Assembly: GCA_031266315.1 (NCBI GenBank)
Contig: JAISBG010000635.1
Location: 1-5,429, forward strand
Source of the DNA: Planctomycetaceae bacterium
GTDB lineage: Bacteria > Planctomycetota > Planctomycetia > Pirellulales > Thermoguttaceae
Direction of reading: 5' to 3'
DNA length: 5,429 bases
The notes below the pieces were generated by a model. It was given only the letters and a program-made list of their open reading frames with translations. It had not been told where the DNA came from and made no database searches. Every line of letters starts with the position of its first letter. Position 1 is the stretch's first letter. Below, in pieces: positions 1-5,429 of this stretch. Position numbers and translations under genes: made by a program.

Positions 1-608
1 CGTGTCGGACCGCCATGACCTTGATAATGATTCGTACTCGTTTGATTCCAATGATCCCAATAACCTACATCGGGATTCGTAACGCGACAAAGTGGAAAGC
101 AATAATCAATTTGCGGACCGGGTTCTACACGCCAGTTCGTTTGTGTACACGCTCCTAAATCGGCGTCTGTTTTAGCGTCCGTTATCAATGTTCCCCCACC
201 GCGCCGACTTGGACAACGATAAGCGGTTACGGAACCGAAAGAGTTTTTCACTGAATCGTCAAGCCCAAACCACCAATCTCGTCCGTAATGTTGGTCGAAT
301 CCGCGACTGGCAACAGATTCGTAGAGAGAGTTTTGCTCAATGTAGGGCCAAAGCAAGACCCACATACTTGGTCGATCACACTGGGAATCTGTGTTCCCAA
401 CATACGCCGGCGGAAGTCCGTTGAGATTGTCGTGGAAATTGTGAATTGCAATTCCCATTTGTTTGAGATGGTTGGTACACATCGAACGCCTTGCCGCCTC
501 ACGCGCTGCCTGAACCGCCGGCAACAGAAGTGCAATTAACGCGCCGATAATCGCAATGACCACCAGTAATTCGACCAACGTAAAGCCTCTAAAAAGTCTA
601 ATTTTCAT
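1..608 (-). CDS. DUF1559 family prepilin-like protein, N-terminal 202 residues (runs off left edge)
   Basis: The frame runs from an ATG at 608-606 on the minus strand, open to the window edge, giving 202 residues without the C-terminus. Residues 1-8 are a short basic leader ending in Gly8. They are followed by the type IV prepilin signature [20 protein letters not shown], with Phe9 as the expected +1 residue and Glu13 at +5, so prepilin peptidase should cut after Gly8. Next comes the DUF1559 hallmark [14 protein letters not shown] (residues 28-41), a [15 protein letters not shown] segment (46-60), a PYIEQ motif (88-92) and a cysteine motif YRCPS (130-134). Family members usually run to about 300 residues or more, so roughly a third is probably missing. 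These proteins are abundant in Planctomycetota and are thought to be pseudopilin-like and envelope-associated, but their exact role is unknown. An AGGAG site seven bases upstream supports this start. The gene is divergent from the large downstream gene, and family membership is very secure. Confidence 0.94.
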   Translation of the reverse strand, partial: MKIRLFRGFTLVELLVVIAIIGALIALLLPAVQAAREAARRSMCTNHLKQMGIAIHNFHDNLNGLPPAYVGNTDSQCDRPSMWVLLWPYIEQNSLYESVASRGFDQHYGRDWWFGLDDSVKNSFGSVTAYRCPSRRGGGTLITDAKTDADLGACTQTNWRVEPGPQIDYCFPLCRVTNPDVGYWDHWNQTSTNHYQGHGGPT

Positions 609-615
609 TTTTTTT

Positions 616-620
616 CTCCT
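616..620 (-). promoter_or_regulatory. Shine-Dalgarno site of the DUF1559 gene
   Basis: Read on the minus strand, AGGAG is followed by seven A residues and then the ATG at 608. Sequence and spacing are near ideal, and the site fixes this start codon. The large plus-strand gene has no comparable site. Confidence 0.8.
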
Positions 621-645
621 GTGAAAAAAAAGGTAGAGATTTTAA

Positions 646-669
646 CAGATTACGTAATAAAATAATCTG
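646..669. repeat. 7-bp inverted repeat upstream of the DUF1559 gene
   Basis: CAGATTA (646-652) and TAATCTG (663-669) are perfect inverted arms around a 10-nt AT-rich spacer. The repeat lies 38-61 bases upstream of the DUF1559 start, where a promoter or operator would be expected. A minus-strand TAAAAT at 643-638 could serve as a -10 box, but I see no convincing -35. Seven-base arms in AT-rich DNA can arise by chance, so a regulatory role is only a possibility. Confidence 0.3.
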
Positions 670-774
670 CTGTAAATTGGAAAACGTAACGCCGAGAAAC
701 GGCAACAGAATATCGCGCCTAGACAGGAGCGACACGTTGCAAATGACAGGTTCATTCCCACCGATCAAAGTGGT

Positions 775-800
775 GTATTACATATTTTAAAATGTAATAC
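775..800. repeat. 9-bp inverted repeat with AT core
   Basis: GTATTACAT (775-783) and ATGTAATAC (792-800) are perfect inverted arms around an 8-nt A/T spacer. The symmetrical, AT-only centre resembles a dimeric regulator site or a small hairpin. It lies in the divergent intergenic region, about 170 bases upstream of the DUF1559 start. No run of T follows it on the plus strand, so it does not look like a terminator for plus-strand transcription. Confidence 0.55.
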
Positions 801-814
801 CGAATTATACCCAT

Positions 815-867
815 AGGATCAATACGCGACGCTCCCTTTACGGGAGCCACGCAACTCTACTGATCCT
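815..867. repeat. Nested hairpin bracketed by AGGATCA/TGATCCT
   Basis: The outer arms AGGATCA (815-821) and TGATCCT (861-867) are inverted copies. Inside them, GCTCCC (831-836) and GGGAGC (842-847) form a 6-bp stem around a TTTAC loop. That stem can be extended by GCG (826-828) with CGC (850-852) across a 2x2 internal loop. The result is a nested multi-stem structure that abuts the next inverted repeat at 869. Its function is unknown; the arrangement resembles small mobile or extragenic palindromic elements more than a terminator. Confidence 0.5.
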
Positions 868-868
868 T

Positions 869-914
869 TGTAATTTTCTACACGGAAAATCCGCTGATCT
901 TGTAGAAAATTACA
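869..914. repeat. 14-bp perfect inverted repeat with a hairpin in its loop
   Basis: TGTAATTTTCTACA (869-882) and TGTAGAAAATTACA (901-914) are exact reverse complements separated by 18 nt. The spacer starts with its own small stem, CGGA (883-886) with TCCG (890-893) around AAA. CTGATC occurs both just before the left arm (860-865) and inside the loop (894-899). A 14-bp perfect stem is well beyond chance for a region this size. It could be an extragenic palindrome or the end of a small mobile element. No U-tract follows to suggest a standard terminator. Confidence 0.75.
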
Positions 915-939
915 GTTCGCCGAAGCGATTTTGCATTGT

Positions 940-1222
940 TGACGTACTCTATTTTTTTAACACCCGAACAAAAATTCAAGCGATTTATCGTTCAAAACGG
1001 AAAATTGATCTCCAAAAGTTGAAAATGAAAAACAAGATGGAAAATAATAATAGTGTTCAGTATAAACTAAAGTTCAAAAAATATCAATGGGAGAGTAAAC
1101 AAAATAGACGAAATTTTGGTATTTTTTTAAAAATTTTGGAATTTTTTTTTCGTTTATGCCCAAAAATCTAAAAAAATCGGTAATCATTCAGCAAAATTTT
1201 CGTTAAAAGTAGGCAATCAATA
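940..1222. other. AT-rich non-coding island without a recognised gene
   Basis: Counting 1021-1200 directly gives 41 G/C out of 180 (about 23%), against about 50% in sampled lines of the large gene. The stretch has long T runs and A runs. I see no tRNA, no recognisable protein motif and no clear promoter pair. A 48-codon frame (ATG at 1025, stop at 1169-1171) encodes a Lys/Asn-rich peptide with a Phe-rich tail. It has no Shine-Dalgarno site and its composition is what AT-rich DNA would give, so I do not call it a gene. Confidence 0.6.
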
Positions 1223-1389
1223 AGGTGGGCAACCGTTCGCTGAACAGTTGCGTCGGCGATAGCCGACTTGTACCCTGTTTATGGACGGAAATTATCTACT
1301 AAAACGTAGGAATACCAATTATCATCGTTAATCTGATTCACTGTCGGCGAGTACGCCGACGCGACCTTTCAGCGAAAGGTCACCCACCT
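1223..1389. repeat. 167-bp element with inverted double-hairpin ends (REP/BIME- or MITE-like)
   Basis: The left module (1223-1267) and the reverse complement of the right module (1343-1389) match at 30 of the first 36 positions, starting with AGGTGGG. Each contains two adjacent hairpins. The first has a 10-bp stem and a GCT loop on the aligned strand (left 1229-1251; right 1361-1383). The second has a GTCGGC stem: left 1252-1267 with loop GATA, right 1343-1360 with a 7-bp stem and loop AGTA on the plus strand. The 75 nt between the modules show no obvious structure or ORF. No transposase is present and I see no clean target-site duplication. The size and paired inverted hairpins fit a non-autonomous palindromic element such as a BIME or MITE, but I cannot assign a family. 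Confidence 0.65.
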
Positions 1390-1448
1390 ACAAAAAAGGT
1401 CACCCACCTACAAAAAAAGGTCACCCACCTATAAAAGGTTGCCCGCCT
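1375..1448. repeat. Four-copy degenerate tandem repeat, period about 20
   Basis: The 15-nt core AAAGGTCACCCACCT occurs exactly at 1375-1389, 1395-1409 and 1416-1430, followed by a diverged copy AAAGGTTGCCCGCCT at 1434-1448. Starts are 20, 21 and 18 bases apart with A-rich spacers. The first copy is also the right end of the preceding inverted element, so the array looks like local duplication of that end. The fourth copy resembles the left end of the element instead, since its reverse complement contains GGGCAACC as at 1227-1234. It lies about 180 bases upstream of the large gene's chosen start. Confidence 0.75.
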
Positions 1449-1500
1449 GATATATGTTTTTTGTAAATTGTATTTTTTTTGTTTCTTTTGAGGTACCCTG

Positions 1501-1529
1501 TTCCCTGTTGATACATCTTCCTTTATAAT
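1501..1529 (+). promoter_or_regulatory. Candidate sigma-70-type promoter for the LplT-Aas gene
   Basis: A perfect TATAAT lies at 1524-1529. The hexamer 17 nt upstream (TTCCCT, 1501-1506) matches the -35 consensus at only three of six positions. Transcription would begin near 1536, leaving a leader of about 90 nt before the ATG at 1628. Sigma-factor preferences in this phylum are poorly defined, so this rests mainly on the -10 box. Confidence 0.3.
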
Positions 1530-1627
1530 CTCCGTTTTATTTTGTGTGTATTGAATCAGGTGTGGTATCGTCAGCAAACACTTCAGTACCGGCAACGCTT
1601 CGGCTTAACAATCATTTATCTGTTCCC

Positions 1628-4600
1628 ATGGAATCCGAAAAGCCGCAATCACTTTGGAATAAAGGTTTCATCGCTTTACTCATTACACAATTCACTGTTG
1701 CCTTCAACGACAACGCTTTTCGGTGGCTACTCGTTCCTATCGGGAAAGAATATGCAAACGGCGATTTGATCCGATTTCTTGGCGGTGCGTTTTTGATTCT
1801 TCCGTTTTTAATCTGGACTTCGATTGCCGGTTACGTTACCGACCGGTTCAGCAGACGGAACGCTATGATTTGGTGTAAATTGGTTGAAATGTTGCTTCTC
1901 GCTGTTGCGGTTGGAGTCATTTGTCTCGGTCCCACCGCCGCCGAAGCCGCAAGTTCCAGCGGAGGAATGCCAATCAAAATTATTATTTTGCTCGGCATCA
2001 TGTTTTTGCTTGGTTCTCAAGCCGCCTTTTTCAGTCCGTCAAAATACGGAACCATTCCCGATCTTGTCCCGAAAACCCATATTTCCGCCGCCAATGGGGT
2101 TGTTTCCATGTTGACAATGCTTGCTTGTGTTTCCGGTCAGATTCTTGGCGGTTACGTTTTCTTTTGGACAACCATTTACGAAAATAATTTGCCAACCGGT
2201 ATTCCCGGCGGTGAACATGTTTGGATTACCGCGTTGGTTTTGCTCGGAGCCGCCGGTATCGGGTTTCTTGCCAGTTTCTTCATTCCTAAAATGAAAGCAG
2301 TCGCTCCCGATGCGAAATTTCCGCTCAATCCGTTTCTCCAAACCGGACATGATCTTGCTGCTTTGTTTTCACATCACAAATTGTTTCTGATTTCCATAGC
2401 AAGCGCGTTTTTCTGGGGACTTGCGGCTCTTGCCCAAAATAATATCGATAAATACGCGACCGAATTTCTTATGGTTCAACAGCAACATGTTACCGTTCTT
2501 GCCGCTGTGTTGACAATTGGAATTGGAATTGGCGCGGTGATTTGCGGTTGGGTTTCCGGCAAACGAATTGAATTGGGGCTGGTTCCTATCGGGGCGTTTG
2601 GAATGGGTTTTTTCATTCTCATTCTCGGTTTTACTCCGGGCTATGCTTCCGAAGTCAAAGCCGGTTTCGGAACACCATTGGCGTTGCCTTATCTTTTCGC
2701 AACAGCAACAATGTTCTTGACCGGTCTCTGGGCGGGATTGTACGATATTCCGTTGGCGGCTTATATTCAGGAAAAAAGTCCGCCAACCCAACGCGGACGA
2801 ATGATCGCCGCTTACAATTTTATGACGTTTTCCGCCATGTTCCTGTTTATCGGACTCGGTCTTGTCGGAGCAAAACTCTTCGGAATTTTTAGCAATCACC
2901 CAAGTCTGATCATTTGGATTGCAACCGGTTTATTAACAATTGTTGTCAGTATTGCTCTGGCGTATTGGTTTAACGGTCCGTTTATTATTTTCTCGTTGCG
3001 TGTTCTATTGCGTGTTGTTTATCGTCCCAAATTGGTTGGTCTTGAAAATATTCCCCAAGAAGGCGGTGCGCTGTTGGTTTCAAATCATATCAGTTTGCTG
3101 GACGGACTCATTTTGTACGCTGCCTGCCCGCGAAACACACGGTTCCTTGCTTTTGAACCGATGGTTCCGAAATTTTTTGAAGGTTGTGTTCGCGAAACCG
3201 GACTGATTAAACTTCTCCCCGGTAATCCCAAACGTATTGTGCAGGCGTTGAAAGCAGCCCGTGAAGCGTTGAAAAACGGGGAAGTTGTCGGGATTTTTGC
3301 CGAAGGCGGGATTACGCGAAACGGTCAGATGAAAGCGTTTGAACCCGGTTTCCTGTCTATTTTGAAAGGGTTGAACGATATTCCGGTAATTCCGTGTCAT
3401 ATCGGCGGGCTTCACGAAAGTATGTTCGGGTACAAATACGGCGATAAAAAAACCACGCTGTTGCCTCGCCGTTTGCTGAACGACGTGATTATTGCGTTTG
3501 GGAAACCGATTTACAATCCTCAATATCCGCAACAGGTTCAACTTGCGGTTCAGGAACTTGGGGTTGACACTTATCGGGAACACAACACGAAATTATTACC
3601 GATTCCGGCGCGGACACTCATCAAGACGTGTCGCCGGCGCGGTCGGAAATTGTTGTTTGCGGATTCGACGGGTCTTCAGTTGAGCGGTTACAAGTTTTTG
3701 GCGGCAACATTAATTTCACGGCGATTGCTGAAAAAGCATATTCTTGGTTCACGCGATGAGGAATGTCATGTTGGAGTGTTGACTCCGATGTCGGTTGGCG
3801 GTTGTGTTTTGAATGCGGCATTGGCGTTGGATCGGCGTGTTCCGGTTGATTTGAATTTTACGTTCGGAATCGAAGGAATCAATTACTGTATCAAACAAGC
3901 CGGTATCAAACACGTTTTGACAAGCCGGAAAGTTATAGAGCGATACGCTGAGGTGAGGTTGGATCAGAAGTTGGAAGCCGAAGTGATTTGTTCGGAGGAC
4001 TTGATTCCCAATGTTTCACTCTGGACAAAAATCGGCTGTCTTGGCGAAGCAATACTTTTACCGCGTTGGATTCTTGAAAGGATTCTTGGTCTTCACCGAA
4101 AAAGTCTGAGCGAGGAACTGGCGACAATCATTTATACATCGGGTTCAACAGGTCGTCCGAAGGGAGTGATGTTGACCAATAATAATCTTGCGGAAGTGGG
4201 ACGCGGTTTTGTTGGAGCGATGAATCTCAACAGCAAGGACATGGTTCTTGGATTCCTGCCGTTTTTCCATGCTTTTGGTTTTATGGGTAATTTTTGGCTG
4301 CCGATTTTTTGCGGCGGTTCGGGAGTGTTCCATTTTAGCCCGTTGGAGCCGAAAAAGATTGGCGAGATGGCGCGAAAGTTTCCGGTAACATTTCTCGCTT
4401 CAACACCGACTTTTTTGCGTAATTTTTTACGGCGTTGTCCTAAAGAGGATTTTGAACATGTTCACACGGTGATGTGTGGTGCGGAAAAGTTGCCGGTTGA
4501 TTTGATTGATGCGTGGGAACAAAAGTACGGAGTTCGACCAAGCGAAGGATTCGGAGCCACCGAATTATCGCCGTTACCGGCAACAAATGTGCCGGAAAGT

Positions 4601-5236
4601 CGGGTGTTTGATCATTTCCATATTTACCGGAAAGACGGTTCGATTGGTCGGGCGATTATCAATGTTGCGGTCAAAGTGGTTGATTGGGAAACCGGAGCGG
4701 ATTTACCGCCCAATGAAATCGGAATGATTGTTGTCAAAGGTGCTATTGTGATGAAGGGATATTACCGGCAACCGGAATTAACAGCGGAAGTTCTCAAAAA
4801 CGGCTGGTATCGTACGGGTGATATTGGCAAAATGGACGAAGACGGTTTCCTCTGGATCACGGGACGGCAAACACGTATTTCCAAAATTGCCGGTGAAATG
4901 ATTCCGCATATTCTGATTGAAGAAGAAATTCAAAAAATCGTTGCCAAAACAACCGGTGAACCGGAACAAGCCAACGATACAACGGCTGAACCATTGGTTG
5001 CGGTAACAGCGTTGCCGCATCCGACGCGAGGCGAACAAATTATTGTGTTGCATCGGGAGTTGCCGTGTACGCCGCAAGAGATTATCGAACAAATGATTGC
5101 AAACGGATTACCACATCTTTGGATTCCGCATCTTGACGGTTTCCAACAAATTGATTCGATTCCGGTCTTGGGAACCGGCAAACTCGACCTTGCGGCAATC
5201 AAACAAAAAGCCGCTGAAATCTACGATCATCTATAG
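1628..5236 (+). CDS. aas: LplT-Aas fusion: MFS lysophospholipid transporter + PlsC acyltransferase + acyl-ACP synthetase
   Basis: This 1202-residue inner-membrane protein has three modules. Residues ~10-457 form a 12-helix MFS transporter of LplT type, with AFNDNAFRW (25-33), the loop GYVTDRFSRR (68-77) and FFSPSKYGTIPD (134-145). Residues ~465-660 are a PlsC-type acyltransferase with NHISLLD (His487, Asp492, HX4D), FAEGGITRNG (557-566) and IPVIPCHIGG (585-594). Residues ~670-1202 are an AMP-forming ligase: P-loop YTSGSTGRPKG (836-846), GFGATE (974-979), GWYRTGD (1059-1065), ITGRQTRISKIAGE (1077-1090) and Lys1185 in LGTGKLD, the likely adenylation lysine. In E. coli, LplT moves lysophospholipid inward and Aas re-acylates it with acyl-ACP; the fusion joins both steps. 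I chose the ATG at 1628 because homology begins soon after it. A GTG at 1544 would add 28 polar residues. Neither start has a Shine-Dalgarno site. The exact substrate is inferred from the family. Confidence 0.93.
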   Translation: MESEKPQSLWNKGFIALLITQFTVAFNDNAFRWLLVPIGKEYANGDLIRFLGGAFLILPFLIWTSIAGYVTDRFSRRNAMIWCKLVEMLLLAVAVGVICLGPTAAEAASSSGGMPIKIIILLGIMFLLGSQAAFFSPSKYGTIPDLVPKTHISAANGVVSMLTMLACVSGQILGGYVFFWTTIYENNLPTGIPGGEHVWITALVLLGAAGIGFLASFFIPKMKAVAPDAKFPLNPFLQTGHDLAALFSHHKLFLISIASAFFWGLAALAQNNIDKYATEFLMVQQQHVTVLAAVLTIGIGIGAVICGWVSGKRIELGLVPIGAFGMGFFILILGFTPGYASEVKAGFGTPLALPYLFATATMFLTGLWAGLYDIPLAAYIQEKSPPTQRGRMIAAYNFMTFSAMFLFIGLGLVGAKLFGIFSNHPSLIIWIATGLLTIVVSIALAYWFNGPFIIFSLRVLLRVVYRPKLVGLENIPQEGGALLVSNHISLLDGLILYAACPRNTRFLAFEPMVPKFFEGCVRETGLIKLLPGNPKRIVQALKAAREALKNGEVVGIFAEGGITRNGQMKAFEPGFLSILKGLNDIPVIPCHIGGLHESMFGYKYGDKKTTLLPRRLLNDVIIAFGKPIYNPQYPQQVQLAVQELGVDTYREHNTKLLPIPARTLIKTCRRRGRKLLFADSTGLQLSGYKFLAATLISRRLLKKHILGSRDEECHVGVLTPMSVGGCVLNAALALDRRVPVDLNFTFGIEGINYCIKQAGIKHVLTSRKVIERYAEVRLDQKLEAEVICSEDLIPNVSLWTKIGCLGEAILLPRWILERILGLHRKSLSEELATIIYTSGSTGRPKGVMLTNNNLAEVGRGFVGAMNLNSKDMVLGFLPFFHAFGFMGNFWLPIFCGGSGVFHFSPLEPKKIGEMARKFPVTFLASTPTFLRNFLRRCPKEDFEHVHTVMCGAEKLPVDLIDAWEQKYGVRPSEGFGATELSPLPATNVPESRVFDHFHIYRKDGSIGRAIINVAVKVVDWETGADLPPNEIGMIVVKGAIVMKGYYRQPELTAEVLKNGWYRTGDIGKMDEDGFLWITGRQTRISKIAGEMIPHILIEEEIQKIVAKTTGEPEQANDTTAEPLVAVTALPHPTRGEQIIVLHRELPCTPQEIIEQMIANGLPHLWIPHLDGFQQIDSIPVLGTGKLDLAAIKQKAAEIYDHL

Positions 5237-5283
5237 ACCTTTTCGCGAACCTATAAAAAGCAGGCGTGACTATTCAGTGGAAT

Positions 5284-5297
5284 AGCCCGATAGGGCT
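5284..5297. repeat. Small hairpin with GATA loop after the large gene
   Basis: AGCCC (5284-5288) and GGGCT (5293-5297) pair around GATA, 47 bases after the stop codon. The following TCATTTTC is only weakly T-rich, so it is at best a poor terminator. The same loop and closing pair (C-GATA-G) occur in the hairpin at 1252-1267, although the stems differ. Confidence 0.45.
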
Positions 5298-5310
5298 TCA
5301 TTTTCATAAT

Positions 5311-5340
5311 CGCAGGTCTTCGACCTGCGGTAGTACCGCG
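5311..5340. repeat. Two overlapping palindromes downstream of the large gene
   Basis: CGCAGGTC (5311-5318) and GACCTGCG (5322-5329) form a perfect 8-bp stem with a TTC loop. Overlapping its 3' arm, GCGGTA (5327-5332) and TACCGC (5334-5339) form a second palindrome around one central G. Because GCG at 5327-5329 is used by both, the two folds compete. No T-run follows directly on the plus strand. This could be an extragenic palindromic repeat or part of the 3' UTR structure. Confidence 0.6.
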
Positions 5341-5348
5341 ATAAAAAA

Positions 5349-5373
5349 CCCGCCGCCTGAAAGGCGGGATTTT
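5349..5373. terminator. Probable bidirectional rho-independent terminator
   Basis: CCCGCC (5349-5354) and GGCGGG (5363-5368) form a 6-bp all-G/C stem. An alternative 5-bp stem, CCGCC (5353-5357) with GGCGG (5363-5367), has a TGAAA loop. On the plus strand only ATTTT follows. On the minus strand the stem is followed by six T residues (A run at 5343-5348), a much better terminator. It therefore probably ends a minus-strand gene entering from the right and may also end transcription of the LplT-Aas gene, 112 bases after its stop. Confidence 0.6.
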
Positions 5374-5413
5374 AAATAATAGCGGCAACGGGTTAAAATC
5401 CTGCCTTTCAGGC
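5355..5413. repeat. 21-bp inverted repeat near the right edge
   Basis: Positions 5355-5375 and 5393-5413 are reverse complements at 20 of 21 bases, and the one exception (G5366 with T5402) is a G-T pair. The spacer is 17 nt. Each arm contains a shorter palindrome: CCGCC-TGAAA-GGCGG at 5353-5367 and CTGCCT-TTC-AGGCAG at 5401-5415. The DNA can therefore fold as one long hairpin or two short ones. It overlaps the terminator, and the structure may continue beyond the window. Confidence 0.75.
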
Positions 5414-5429
5414 AGTGGTCTCTTTGGTT

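Noticed and set aside
188..539. Short open frames on both strands (78-95 codons)
   Set aside because: They overlap the DUF1559 coding region in other frames. The minus-strand frame with prepilin and [14 protein letters not shown] motifs is the real gene.
1375..1448. CRISPR array
   Set aside because: The repeats are only about 15 nt with A-rich spacers of 3-6 nt. There are no unique 25-40 nt spacers and no cas genes.
1223..1448. Complete insertion sequence
   Set aside because: There is no transposase reading frame and no clear target-site duplication. At most it is a non-autonomous element.
1380..1595. 71-codon minus-strand frame ending in repeated RWVTFF
   Set aside because: Its repeats are just the translation of the non-coding tandem array. 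It overlaps the probable promoter and the start region of the large gene, and has no other support.
1..1627. An operon or defence system linking the two genes
   Set aside because: The genes are divergent with about 1 kb between them. Prepilin-like and lipid-repair functions have no known link, and no defence-type domains are visible.
2369..2899. 176-codon open frame on the minus strand
   Set aside because: It lies wholly inside the transporter module of the LplT-Aas gene, is polar and low in hydrophobic order, and shows no known motif. It is an antisense shadow.
3080..3583. 167-codon open frame on the minus strand
   Set aside because: It is antisense to the acyltransferase module, whose motifs are clear in the plus-strand frame.

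Overview
The window looks like chromosomal DNA from a member of the Planctomycetota. The best taxonomic evidence is the 5' part of a DUF1559 prepilin-like protein on the minus strand at the left edge, a family expanded mainly in that phylum. The coding DNA is about 50% GC in the lines I counted. Shine-Dalgarno use is mixed: a clear site precedes the DUF1559 gene and none precedes the large gene. The species cannot be named from this.

Layout. Positions 1-608 (minus) hold the first 202 residues of the DUF1559 protein, whose C-terminus lies beyond the left edge. Positions 609-1627 are a divergent intergenic region of about 1 kb. It contains several inverted repeats (646-669, 775-800, 815-867, 869-914), then an island of about 23% GC (roughly 940-1200). 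After that comes a 167-bp element (1223-1389) whose ends are inverted copies of the same double-hairpin module, followed by a degenerate tandem array (to 1448) and a possible promoter (TATAAT at 1524-1529). Positions 1628-5236 (plus) encode one large protein. Positions 5237-5429 hold more hairpins, a probable bidirectional terminator, and a 21-bp inverted repeat that ends close to the right edge.

Function. The large gene is a three-module fusion: an LplT-like 12-TM lysophospholipid transporter (MFS), a PlsC-type acyltransferase, and an AMP-forming acyl-ACP synthetase. In E. coli the same activities are split between adjacent genes, lplT and aas. The fusion would bring lysophospholipid across the inner membrane and re-acylate it in one polypeptide. 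The DUF1559 gene is transcribed away from it and has no evident functional link.

Nothing here is clearly a new biological system. The least explained signal is the 1223-1389 element. Its two inverted modules differ at six positions, all within one predicted stem, and two pairs of those differences are compensatory. That suggests selection on, or mechanistic copying of, a folded structure, as in REP/BIME-like or MITE-like elements.
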